Below, one piece after another: positions 13,786 to 24,600 of a stretch of DNA of 64,000 bases (position 1 is the stretch's first letter; each line of letters starts with the position of its first letter). Below the pieces are notes generated by a model that saw only the letters and a list, made by a program, of their open reading frames with translations, had not been told where the DNA came from and searched no databases. The position numbers were made by a program, and so were the translations under genes. Source of the stretch: Cenococcum geophilum 1.58 (taxonomy: Eukaryota > Ascomycota > Dothideomycetes > Gloniales > Gloniaceae); NCBI GenBank assembly GCA_001692895.1, contig KV748183.1, positions 2,976,001-3,040,000 on the forward strand, in the 5' to 3' direction.

Positions 13786-13935
13786 CACGTACACACCCTT
13801 ACACCCTTATCTCTTAACCTTAACCTTAACCTCGACCTTAACCTCTACCTTACCCTCGACCTCGACCCCTGACCTTAACCACAACCCTCAACCTCGACCC
13901 CAACCTCGACCTCAACCTTAACCTTAACCTTAAAC
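13786..13935. repeat. Degenerate CCTTAA/CTCGAC hexamer tract
   Basis: Roughly 150 bp of alternating CCTTAA, CCTCGA and CCCTCGA units. An open frame exists on the minus strand (13850-14161), but its C-terminal Arg/Leu repeat is only a translation of the hexamers. The unit differs from the usual fungal telomere repeat CCCTAA. Confidence 0.7.
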
Positions 13936-15804
13936 TATAACACGACAATATGGAAATTAATTGGAAGGAGAGAATTGCTAAGTATAGATACGGAATTAAT
14001 GTAGATAAGGCTATAAAGGATGAACTAGTAGAGTTCGTAGAAACGACAATATATCTAATATAAGACCTTACGGATAACGACTTATGGTACATTTTTTGGG
14101 AGTAGTTTGAGGGGTTTATAGTAGAGAGCTTTAAGAAGATACGCACAGATATTAGATCCAAGCTACGAAGACATCTCCTTAAAAGAGGTGTTTACGTAGG
14201 CAGACGCACTAGCAGAATTACTGTATCTGAGCTGTTATTTAAAGTTATATAAGAAGAAAAGCTGCATTAATAAATAGATAAGGAGATTGTAGTAACCATT
14301 AGGGAGTTAGCAGAACCACTAGCTTTAAGAGCACTATAAGATAGGCTAAACCACGCTTATAACGGTCTATCAGGTCAGCCTATAGCTATAGTTATAATAC
14401 CACCTAGGTCTGCTGCACTAACTGCTACCTGACAGCAGCATACCCTATTATAACCTACCTCTACGCAAAATTAGCAACTATCGCCTGCAGCAACTGCCTC
14501 TTCTCCAGCAACTGCTCCTACCCTACTACTAGCTGCTCTGCCAATTCCACTAGCTATTCTAACTGCTACTACCCCACCTGGTCCTCCTCCTGCCTAGTAT
14601 TCTTACCCTAGTACTACTAACCTTAACCCTAACTTCGTCAAACCGACGACCACCCTTACAGCTATAATACCTCAAACACCTGTTATATCTGCACCAGCTA
14701 CTCCGCCAATTCCACTAGCTATTCCAACTGCTGTACTACCAGTTATCCCAATTGCTATACCGCCAGCTACCCCAATCGCTGCATTACTAGCTACTCCGGT
14801 CGCTACCCCCGCTACCCCCACTGCCCCTACTACCCCTTCCGGTCCTTAATCCTCCAATTACAACCAATTGCTACGGTTAAGAGAGCGGCAACTATAGCAG
14901 CCGCAGCAACCGCAGCAGCTATATATATATATACCACCTAAACCGGCCGTGCCTAGTGTGGAGCAAGGACCTAGGCAAGGACCTAGATATAGCAAGGAGG
15001 TGGCTATAATTGCAAAGATTTATATAGACTTCCGTACGAACCGCATTCTCACAAATAAGCTGGCTACTGCTTGCCAGGGAGTGCTAATATGCCATATTAC
15101 TGTCTCTAACCCTTTAGAAGATCTCTCTTAGTTAATCAATAAGTTACGGTCTTTAATTGTTATATGGAAGAAGGAACACCCTAGTTAGGGGGTATATACT
15201 ACCTTTACGGATCGCCGCTACCATAATTAAGATTAAGGCCGAAACCGCAATTGAAACAACCGAGACTACAGCCGTAACTATAAAGGGGTAGGTTAAACAA
15301 CAAACTGTAAGGTATTGCCTGGGTGTATAGTAGGGAGTAGGCAATACCCTTATATAGGAGAAAGAGAGAGACGAACTAATGGGGGAGGAAGGAGGCTAAC
15401 TACCTATAATACCTTACACACGCCTACCTGTTTGCACCGCTAAGATACTAGTGTCTAATATCCGCAGTGTCTAATATCTGCAATATCTGCAAGATCCACA
15501 ATATTAACAATATCCGCAATATTCGTAATGTCCGCAATTCTCTACACTAATTCGAAGTCTTTATATAACTGTTTCATCCAACAAGGAACTACGCAAGAGA
15601 AACGCTTAATAATTAATATTAATGGAGACACTAACCCTACGGACGCTATAATAAAGGGCAAGCCTTATACGGCACTATTACGGCTTATTAACACGAACTG
15701 AGTTAAATTATGGGCCGTAGGGTAGGTTAAACGAACGGATTCGGCTTCGGTAGGTACGGACTTATACTATACAGAGCCAGCCGCCAAGGCGCTAGTAGCA
15801 GGTG

Positions 15805-15851
15805 AGCCAATAGCGATTTTCCATCCCGGGGATGGAAAATCCTAATTGGCT
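15805..15851. repeat. 47-bp near-palindrome centred on CCCGGGG
   Basis: Outer arms AGCCAAT/ATTGGCT, a 4-nt mismatch on each side, inner arms ATTTTCCATCCC/GGGATGGAAAAT. A same-size relative with changed but still paired outer arms is at 40304-40350. Confidence 0.85.
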
Positions 15852-15862
15852 GGTTCAACGGC

Positions 15863-15901
15863 ATGGCAGAATTTGGCAGAATTTGGCAGAATTTGGCAGA
15901 C
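15863..15901. repeat. GGCAGAATTT tandem, about four units
   Basis: TGGCAGAATT repeated about four times with 10-bp period, starting 12 bp after the palindrome. A related ATTCTGCC array lies in the hAT element near 37570-37680. Confidence 0.8.
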
Positions 15902-16036
15902 AACGCTCCAGCACCATTACACGTAAAAGCTATTGCGTATTATAGATGGAAGAGCTAGCTATTACGTTACGCTACGAGTAGTCTAGAAGACTTAGCTTTG
16001 GAGTGTAGATTAGCCTTCTTTTTAGAGTTACTCTAG

Positions 16037-16203
16037 TGTCGGAACGTTAATCACGTGACGTAGTCACGAGACTACGAAGCGAGACTAACTGTCTGACCTT
16101 GGAGCAACCCCTTTCTTCTAACAATTAACTACCAACTTCAACACCGCATACGTACCACTACAAGTGATATTCGTGCACGTTGATAAAGAGAGTTATACCG
16201 ACA
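16037..16203. repeat. Right LTR of the 3.1-kb nested element
   Basis: 167 bp aligning to 13085-13251 without gaps, followed by the CTAAG duplicate at 16204-16208. Confidence 0.88.
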
Positions 16204-17956
16204 CTAAGTTAGTATAGTACTAAGTAAGAGCGACCTATAAAGAAATGGAAAAAGGGCTAAGCTATATACTAAAAAGATACCACAAGTATAGCAAGAAATT
16301 ATAGTTACCCGAGAGTAAAAAGCTGTTAGAGTATATAGCATAGGACTATAAGATAGAATTAGAACTAGGAACAAGTCTAAGGTTCTTTCCAATCTATAAG
16401 CTTACTAAAGAAAAAGGTAGAGCACTAAAAGAGTTTGTTTAAGAGAACTTATAAAAAGGATATATTAGACCATTGTAGTCATTAGTAGGATATCTAGTAC
16501 TATTCGTACCAAAAAAGAATGGTAAACTAAGGCTGTATATTAACTATAAACAGTTAAACAGCATTACTAAGAAGGATAGGTATCCTTTACCCTTAATTAG
16601 CGAAATCTAAGATAGGATAGGTAATGCGTAAATCTTTATAAAGATAGATCTAAGATAGGCGTACTATCAGATTAGGATTAAGGAAGGCAATAAATAAAAG
16701 GCAGCCTTTAGGTTAAAGGAAGGACTGTATAAACTATTAGTTATATAATTCGGGCTTATAAACGCATTAGTAACGTTCTAGAAGCGTATTAACAATATAT
16801 TAGGAGAATATTTAGATGAATTTATTATAGTATACCTTAACAATATTATTATCTACTTAATAAATAAGGAAAAGCACGGAGAGTATATTAAATAGGTCTT
16901 AAAGAGACTACAGGAAGAATAGATGCTAGTAGTAATTAAGAAATACGAGTTCTTTACTAGGAAAACCAATTTCGTTGGATTTATTATTAAACTAGGCTAA
17001 CTTAGCATAGATCTAAAGAAGATTAAGGCTATAGTAAATTAGTAGAAACTAGAGAACGTTACGTAGTTAAGATCGTTCCTAGGGTTTTGCAATTACTGCA
17101 GAAGGTTTATAGCGTAATGGTTAAAGGATATTAAACCATTTACACGATTAACAAAGAAAGAAGAACCGTAGGCATGGGGAGAGGAATAGCGAGAACTCTT
17201 TAAAAAAGTCAAAGAGTTGTTTACCTAGGAGCCAGTTCTTAAGATCTATTAACTAGGACTAGAGACGGTTATAAAAATAAATATATTAGACTTTATACTA
17301 GGAGCATATTTTATATAAAGGTATCCAGACGGATAGTATTTAGTAGCATACTATAGTCGGAAGATAACACTACTAGAGTTAAACTATAACATCTATAATA
17401 AGGAGTTGTTAGGTATAGTTATAGTACTAAAGAAATAGAGAGCATTCTTATAAGGTATAGAAAAACTATTTATGGTTAAAACGGATTATAAGAACCTAAT
17501 AGGATTCCTAATAATAAAGGAACTTAACTAAAGACAGGTTAGATAGGCAGAGATACTTATAGAATACTATTTCGAGATTTAGTATACTAAGGGTACAAAC
17601 AACACGCGAGTAGATGCTCTAAGTTAAAAGGCTAAACTACAAAATAACGAAAAGCCATTAGGGGCTTTACTGCGAAAAGATATAGACGGATTAATTAGGT
17701 ATAATTATCTAAAAATCGCAGCAACTTAAGAGAATAAGTTAGAAAAGGTCTACAAGATATTAGAAAGCTTTTAGGTATAAAGAATTCTAAAAGCACAGCT
17801 AAAAGACCTATAGTTAGACATATATGAAAATCGAGAGGTAAAGTACATCCTAAGAAGCATAGTAGAGTAATTTATAGAGGACTTTTATAAAAGACTAACT
17901 TAAGGATATAATGGAGCTACGGGCTTAGTGTTAAGACTCTAGGAGGAGTATATTAT

Positions 17957-18030
17957 TNATAAAATCTANANNATAGCTAGAANNGTNACTAANNAGTATN
18001 TANATTACTAAAGNAATAAACTAANNAGGN
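17957..18030. other. Ambiguous bases in gypsy B
   Basis: About a dozen Ns scattered over 74 bp. Other single Ns occur near 7010, 30127, 31227, 44772 and 49197. They suggest mixed repeat reads or a draft assembly. Confidence 0.9.
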
Positions 18031-19855
18031 ATAAGCCGTATAGAGGGCTATAACCTATTAAAACACCAGAGAGACCATAGGAGGTCATATTATAGGACTT
18101 TATTATTAAGTTACTAAAATTAAAAGATCCTATTACCGGACAAGATTATAACATAATCTTAGTAATAATAGATAAGCTTACGAAGTAGGGATACTTTATA
18201 GCCTATACGGAAGAAATATTAGCGGAAGATGTCGCTAGAATCTATATTAAAGAAGTGTTCGTAAGATATAAAGCATTAAGTAAAATCATATCGGATAGAG
18301 ATTTAAGATTTGTAGTAGCATTCTAAGAGGTATTCTTGGCAGAATAAGGAGTTTAAGCAGTAACTTCTACCGCATATTATCTATAGATAGACGGTTAAAC
18401 GGAAAGATTAAATTAGACACTAGAGTAGTATCTAAGGCATTATATTAATCACGTATAGAATAATTAGGTATCGCTATTACCAGTTATATAGTTTATATAT
18501 AATGCAACACTACAAGAAGGAATAGGTACGTTACTATTTAAGGCGAATTATAGATATAAACCAAGAATATTATTATCGCCACGTTAAGTAAAGAAAATGA
18601 GTAGTAGAGCTAAATAAAGAATAGAGACTTTAATAAATCTTTATGCAAACCTTACGGAAATAGCTAAGGTGGTATAGTAAAGAATAAAAAAGTACTATAA
18701 TGCTAAGAGATCTAAGGGACTAGATCTTAAGGAGGGAGATAAAGTATAGCTACTATACAAAAATTTTAAGAGTTAACGACTAAGCAAGAAGTTGGACTAC
18801 GTTAGATTAGGACCTTTTAAAATTATATAAAGGATTTTATTGGTTATATTTAAGTTAAACCTACCAGTTAAAATAAAGATCTACCCTATATAGTATATCG
18901 CAATGCTAGAGCTAGTATACGGAAATATTAAGCCACTAGTTTATAAGGCAGATATGTATAGAGGATAAGAAGAAGACAAATAGTAAGTTTTAAAGATCGT
19001 TAGTTATAAGGACGTAGACAATAAAACATAGTACGAAGTAAAGTAAATAGGCTATAACAAGACTACCTAGAAGCCACTAGAGAATCTAAAGAACGCTATA
19101 GGAAAGGTATAGGAGTATTAAAAGAGAAAAGGTCAGGTAATATTAATAAAGAGAAATCGCTAAAGAACGAGCCACCTAAAGGGGACCCAGGAAGAGCGAC
19201 TGCCGAACTACTTAGAGTTATTTCCTTCTCTATTAGAAGAGAATCTATTCTTTTATTACTAAGTTCCTATAGACCTTATTCTATAAGTTTCTACTCCTTA
19301 AAATAGACCTTCTTACGCACTTTTTTAAGACGAAGTAGATGGGTAGACGCTGTAATGTAAGCATCTAGAGCCTTCTGTTCCGTATTCTAAGAACATTTAA
19401 GCTTAGTAAGGGCCTACGCCAGGTTACTATTAAGCTTTATAGCAGTAGATTAAATATAAAACCCTATAATAAATTACTTAGGGAACTTAAAGACTATTAA
19501 GAGTTATAGGATGCGTATACTTAGCGTTAGAAGTAAAACAAATATCACAAGACGATTAAATATTTACTTTAGTATACTCTAAATAAGAGGAGGGTTGCTA
19601 AGATAAAGGACTCGCTAGCGTAACATACACTAATCCCTCCTTTAAGCAATAAGAACACGGAGATAGTATTATTTTACTAAGCGATAATATTATAGCAATA
19701 GTGCGAGCATAACGTTGCGCGTATAAAGAAGAAGAAGCTTTAGGTATTATAAGTAACAATATTAACTAAATTAATTAGACGGATATTATACCTCTAGTAA
19801 ACAACTTAAAGATATTAGGTATCTTTAAGGACGAAGATAAAGAGGAGGGAGATAG

Positions 19856-20276
19856 TATTACGGACGCTTTAAGTATAATATTACGACTACTTAGAGAGAA
19901 GTTGGAAGAAGCTAGTTAGTTAATATAAGCACAGTTTAGGATGGAACCCGTGAAACTATGTGATAAAGAATGGTAACTAAGGTCATATAAGGTGCTACGA
20001 GAGGAACGTAAGGAATAAAGGGAACTCACGTACCTTATATATAAGACGTACATCACGTACAAGGAGGATTTCATAGGAGTACGGTTGTGTATTTAAGGAC
20101 CCTTAGTCCCTACCTAGATAGTTCCTTCCTTATAGTGATTCTTAGAATATAATTAGAGTTAATCTGTTAGGCAACCACTCCACCAGTTGTTATTACGTTG
20201 TCGACTTACTTGCAATACCTATATACCTAGCCCATTAACAAGTCCACCGTAGTCCCTACTATAAGGCTTCGTTACA
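19856..20276 (+). repeat. 3' LTR of gypsy copy B
   Basis: About 421 bp, ending CTTCGTTACA, and matching the LTR of copy A over its full length. The left edge is placed by the point where similarity with 5749 starts. Confidence 0.75.
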
Positions 20277-20733
20277 GCAAGGCCTTTAAGGTATTTAAAA
20301 AAAACTTATATTTAAACGCTCGTGGCACTTAATAAGTAGATCTATTGTATATAACGTCTAGTTAATTAATAAGAAGTTACCTTAATTTATTAAAGTAACC
20401 TTATAGAACGGTTATAGTAAGGAGTATATTTTATTAACAATTTTCTAGTCCTTTAGTATAAGGTAGTCGTCTTTTACTTCCTTATACTAGTTGGTTATAT
20501 AGACGTTAATTACTAATTAAACTTTCTCCTATTTAATAGCGTTAAGGGCTATAAACTATAAGTTCTAATATATATTCTTATCTATAGGAATAGATCTTCT
20601 AGATATAACTTTAAACTGATTCTAATATAACTTTAAGGAGCGGATATAAATAATAAGGTTATAAACTTTACCTTCTTAAAATATACTCAATATTGAATAT
20701 ATTGAATATTAAACGTTCAATATTGAACATAGA
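20277..20733. other. AT-rich spacer at the transposon/gene border
   Basis: No gene seen. It holds a perfect 14-bp palindrome GTTCAATATTGAAC at 20715-20728 next to further ATTGAATAT repeats (20688-20712). Composition changes sharply from AT-rich to GC-rich at about 20730. Confidence 0.7.
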
Positions 20734-21453
20734 TTAAAGCACTGGAATCAACACTTGATCCAAGTTAGCATCATCACCATCCTCCACAGCTTTGATTATC
20801 TCACCCTCCTCAAGCTCAACCTCGTCATCTTGCGGGTCGTCCGAAGGCCAACTCGCTCCAGCAGCCTGAGACACTTCCTGAGCCGAAAGAGCAACCAGCG
20901 GCGAACCAGCTCCCAGCAGAGAACCAGCCTGCCTCGCCACAGCCGCCTCCTGCGCATTCTCCGCCTGCATCACCCGGAGCGTTACAAGCTTCGGTCCTCA
21001 GTATCTGTGAGACGCCCCACCCGCCGCTCGCACGGCCCAATATGCCTTGAAGCTCCGCGATCCACGCCGCCATGGCCACCTCCTTCCGCCGGCGCAGGCT
21101 GTTCCGGAACCTTGTTGCTTTGAGGGTTCTCGTCCGGCACAGATAAGTTTTCGGCGAACTTGAAAAAGATTTTGGGAAGTTCGTCGCGGAGGCGAAGTGC
21201 GCGGCTTTGGAGGACCAGCTTGCTGGCGGTCGTGTTGAGGAAGCTGCGGATTGGCCCGCTGAGGAAATTCAGGGCCGGGGTTGCAGTCTTCTTCGATTTC
21301 TCGTCGAGTGGTTGGAGCCATTGGGTCCGTTTCTCGGAGTGCGGGACGCTTGCGCTGTTGGCTCTAGTAGGTGTCGAGGACCTCTGGGGAGCTGACCCGC
21401 TTGAGGGTCACGGATAAGGGGAAGGGAGGCATTTTGGAACTATTGGAGAGCAT
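20734..21453 (-). pseudogene. Broken GC-rich host gene, function unknown
   Basis: Minus-strand sequence reads like protein, but only in pieces that change frame. A Ser/Pro/Thr-rich start is followed by an amphipathic stretch (SFLNTTASKLVLQSRALRL at about 21200) and a helix-like segment (AAWIAELQGILGRASG at about 21060). An Ala/Gln-rich part follows, then a strongly acidic end (DDPQDDEVELEEGEI) with a proper stop at 20734. No splice-site pair explains the shifts, because the candidate intron would be only about 28 nt. A decayed gene or sequencing errors in GC-rich DNA are both possible. The likely start is ATG at 21453 or 21423. I do not recognise the family. Confidence 0.45.
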
Positions 21454-22111
21454 TTCAGTGGGGTTAAGGTAGGTTGCTTTTCGTGTTGGAGAGAAAGAGG
21501 TGGTAGTAGTCCCCTGACATGGCAGAGCGGCTGGTTTCAATTCCTGAGAGGAGGCGATGTTTAGCTCTCGAGGGGAAGAAAAATGGAAAAGAGAGAAGAA
21601 GCAAGGCCTTCTGAGTGTTGGTACGGTATTGTTTGTTTGGTCTGAGCAGTTATCCACGGTGTAATTGTAGCTGGGCAGACGGCTGCCTCTCACTGTTGGT
21701 GTAAGCAGAGGATGAAGAAAGAGAGGAGGGAGGGAGGGACCAGAGGGTGGTTATGCTGGAAAATTTGAATTTGTGATCCCGCACACCGACCCTTAAGCCG
21801 GTATAATTCGTTTGGTAGATCGGGTTGGGGCTGCGCTCTGATATCGTGGTTTGCCTGATTCGGATAGCCTGGAAGCCTTTTGAACCTAAACTGTGCCGCA
21901 GTGAGAACTTGAGAATCCTCCGCACGAATAAAAGATTGCTTGTCCTTGATTAGTTAGGCTAGGCGTGGCAGATATCTAGTTGGTTCGATTAACTATTGTA
22001 AAGTAAAAGCGCTCTGAGCCTACCAAATGAGTGCTTTTTCAGGGAATACTGTCTCTAGCGAGCACGACAACTAGTAGATACCAGCAATTATCACCAGACA
22101 CGATGCCTGAT
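21454..22111. other. Intergenic region, nothing certain
   Basis: Several overlapping short open frames exist on the minus strand (21364-21925), but none has a coherent domain or splice sites. It would be the upstream region of the broken gene at 20734-21453 and the downstream region of the GT8 relic. Confidence 0.5.
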
Positions 22112-23228
22112 TCAATGTGTTATTTGAGCAAGTCCGTGGGATAACACGTACTGTCGTCGTGAAATGCCTGATAATACCCTCATGAAGTGATCATGCAGCT
22201 TTTCGTTGCCGCTTACCGGATAGTCCCACCATTTCTCATGCGCACTTGCTACCCCTTGATCGAAATCGTTGTCGTTCACCGATCTGATATTCCATGTTGA
22301 TTCTATTTCCCTATATGGCATAGCCTGACCAGTGGTGAGTATAATTGAGCAATTTCTGCTCCACCAAGAGTGAATCGAATCGTCCCTCGATATCCAGCAC
22401 TGTCTTATAATGATTGAAGATCTCTTTGCTAGGACTTATCAGGAAGAAACCGGCACAGAACCTCCCATACCCGTCCTAGTGGAAGTCGTCCTAGTCAGGA
22501 TATTTATGGTCTGGACCGGGTATTTCACCCATGCTGGCAAGAAGGTACTGAGACGGGAGCATTCCTCTATCATCCAAGTGTGTGGCATTGTGCAAAGTAT
22601 TGACAATATTTGCACCAGGACCGTTGAAGATGCTGTCCAATGATCGCGGTAATATCGTATCGCCATCCAGCATCAGTATCCGAGAATATTCCGTTAATTC
22701 ACACACACGAAGCACGAAGCTTAGACATAATGTCGCGCTAGCGCCCGTTCATGGAACGCAGTTAGTCGCTGTCTGCGTACAGGAATTCTATGGGTGGGAC
22801 GATGGCCAGTCTTTCGGAGCCGCTTCCGTCGTGATTCGGAGACGTCGGGTGTTACGACGACGACGACAACGACAACGACGTCTATGGATTTGTTGGTCCG
22901 GGTTTTGGGGGTATGGAGGAGTTGGTACACCAGGATATGCGTTGCAACGATGTAGCCGTCATTAAAGTTATCTTTGTCCGGGCCTGAAACGGTACTGGAG
23001 AGCCAAGTGACATAAGCTAGTCTTTCCTTGCGCTCTAGAGGATGAGGTATACTGTGCTTCGGTGGCCTCCGAGTAGCACCTTTCATCGGTGCCCAAACGT
23101 TTTTAGCGGCGGCGTGGATGTCTATAGGTCCAAAGCGCTAGTTCTTGTCGCAAGCCAAGGACGCAGATGAGAAGAGAAATGACGACTGCTCCAGCAATAA
23201 GGACTCGAGTCTCCCGTTTCACCGCCAT
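22112..23228 (-). pseudogene. GT8-family glycosyltransferase relic (type II Golgi membrane protein)
   Basis: Starting at ATG 23228, the frame gives a signal anchor (MAVKRETRVLIAGAVVISLL). Lumenal pieces follow in shifting frames: AYVTWLSSTVSGPDKDNFNDG, a poly-Val tract made by a GTC/GTT microsatellite (about 22848-22890), VTPDVSESRRKRLRK, IEFLYADSD, and the hallmark RILMLDGDTILPRSLDSIF, which holds the metal-binding D-x-D. The C-terminal piece includes STWNIRSVNDNDFDQGVASA and ends at 22112. This matches fungal GT8 (GNT1/glycogenin-like) proteins, which transfer sugars in the Golgi. It is broken by frame changes and in-frame stops. Two stops (after YADSD and after SMNGR) sit where the family has Trp, so TGG became TAA or TAG, the G-to-A change RIP produces. 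Confidence 0.75.
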
Positions 23229-23753
23229 GAGGATGTGTCGGGCAACGGTTTAGCTCGTGTTTTGAAGTCGAGAAATTTAGAAGATCTGGGTATTCATCGA
23301 TAAGTAGGGTATGTGGAGACAGGCAAATTAGACGGAAACGAGGAATGCTAAGAATATTAGATCGATCAGGATAAGTAGAAACCACAATGCTGCGTGCTCT
23401 GTCATAGCACTTGAAGAAGGCCATATTGCAGATGTTGCAGATTCTTACCGCTAAGAAGCAACTACATTCCTTTCTTTCTTTACAAGACGTTTCAAGTCAC
23501 GGCAGCAGCAATCGCTTCTTTCCTGTCAATTCCAGATGCTCGTAGCAAATTCGTTCCTGGCCAACACCTTGTCGCGTTTTGTACCACCAGCCACTTATCC
23601 TTGCATACTATCCCTTACAGGATCCCACGGCAGCTGGCGTGCCTCAGGCTGATTGACTGATCGGCTGGCTTCTCCCGGGGATGGCGTATCTCCAGATCCT
23701 GAAATTCAATTAAGTGACACTATACTGACCATCCTTATAGAGATAACTAACTA

Positions 23754-24070
23754 GCAATTTTCTTAAAGGCTTTTGGCATGCGCCAATTCATAATATCAGA
23801 GTCTACTTGAGGGATATCCTCGGAGTCTAGCAGCTCATTCACACGCTGCCTAAGTTCCACCTTTTTATTTGGAGGCATATCAGTCCACCTGTTCACAGTA
23901 GAGATAAGATCTTGAGCTTCCTCGTGTGTGATGTTCTGCCGGTCTCTGTTAATAACAAGGCTTCCAGCCTTGGCCTCTTTTTACTTGCCAGGAAGCGTCG
24001 CCATTGATCTTTATCATGGCGTGCATACAGCCTTGCCATCTCCGAGCAGTCGTTAACTCTAAGAACCATT
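23754..24070 (-). pseudogene. Fragment of an unknown host gene
   Basis: On the minus strand a protein-like stretch reads NDCSEMARLYARHDKDQWRR, then a stop. It continues as AGSLVINRDRQNITHEEAQD, LISTVNRWTDMPPNKKVEL and RQRVNELLDSEDIPQVDSD, ending at a stop near 23754. It is charged and helical with no membrane segment. No start codon or upstream exon could be placed, and I do not recognise the family. It probably belongs with the GT8 relic as part of a decayed gene-bearing strip. Confidence 0.45.
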
Positions 24071-24600
24071 TATGCATAATCCAAAGAACTCAAATCATGG
24101 CACATATTGTTTCGGTGAGATTGAAGGCTGAGGTGAGGTTCAGCTGAGTGCCAAGACACTACGCCGCAAGGGGCACCTCAATACTGCACTGCCTCCCCTG
24201 ACGCCGTGCTTTCCTCCACGTCCTCCGTACTTTCCTCCACGTCTTCCGTACCTCTCTTTCGATATGAGGTTGCAACTCCGTTGACGCCGGACAAAGGACG
24301 CCTTTGCCACAAAAGCAACTCTATATCACTGTGAGTTTCCCGAATCCCTTTGAAGGTTTCTCGTCTCTTATTATTGAGCGCACACCCCTACCTTTCGCGT
24401 AAGCGTGGAACCTCGGAGCGTGTAATTTCGTCTCATTATATCCCCCGTACCTCCTCTACAGAACTTCTCCCGTTGGCGATCATTGACCTCTGCTCGTAAA
24501 GTACTCATTCATACAGGCAAATCACTCAAAGATTATTATGTCGGCCTAGCAGGAACTGACCTTACGTTCTACTTTTCGCTTCCCCGCCCACGAATTTCCG
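24071..24600. other. Upstream region of the transporter gene
   Basis: About 530 bp with no gene. A 21-bp near-tandem duplicate (CCTCCACGTCCTCCGTACTTT type) lies at about 24212-24255. It likely holds the promoter of the gene starting at 24601. Confidence 0.5.

Larger units (their letters stand above)
13085..16203. mobile_element. 3.1-kb LTR element without recognisable pol, nested in gypsy B
   Basis: Two 167-bp direct repeats (13085-13251 and 16037-16203) start TGTCGG and end CCGACA. They are flanked by CTAAG at 13080-13084 and 16204-16208. Copy A carries the unoccupied site (CTTAG at 1874-1878 on the plus strand), which proves the insertion and its duplication. The interior has a five-copy repeat, a hexamer tract, a Gag-like region (about 13950-14300), a proline/threonine-rich stretch (about 14450-14860) and a near-palindrome (15805-15851). 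No RT or integrase was seen. It is a broken, non-autonomous LARD-type fossil. The LTRs differ at about four positions, so it is older than the TRIM-like element. Confidence 0.85.
12455..20276 (+). mobile_element. Ty3/gypsy LTR retrotransposon copy B, decayed, interrupted
   Basis: A plus-strand relic of the same family as copy A. The visible part starts inside gag. An aspartic-protease region lies near 12650, reverse transcriptase at about 16440-17000, RNase H at about 17230-17620, integrase at about 17850-18650, a further 3' region to about 19850, and the 3' LTR at 19856-20276. Its 5' LTR and most of gag should lie left of the window, beyond copia-1 and copy A. The 3.1-kb element at 13085-16203 sits between the protease and RT. 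The frame is broken many times. A run of Ns at about 17957-18030 falls at the start of integrase. Confidence 0.85.

Noticed and set aside
13786-13935. Telomere-like repeat tract
   Set aside because: The unit is CCTTAA/CTCGAC, not the CCCTAA of most filamentous ascomycetes, and it is degenerate and internal to an LTR element.
13850-14161. 103-codon minus-strand open frame
   Set aside because: Half of it is a translation of the hexamer repeat (RLRLRLRSR), and it lies antisense inside an LTR element.
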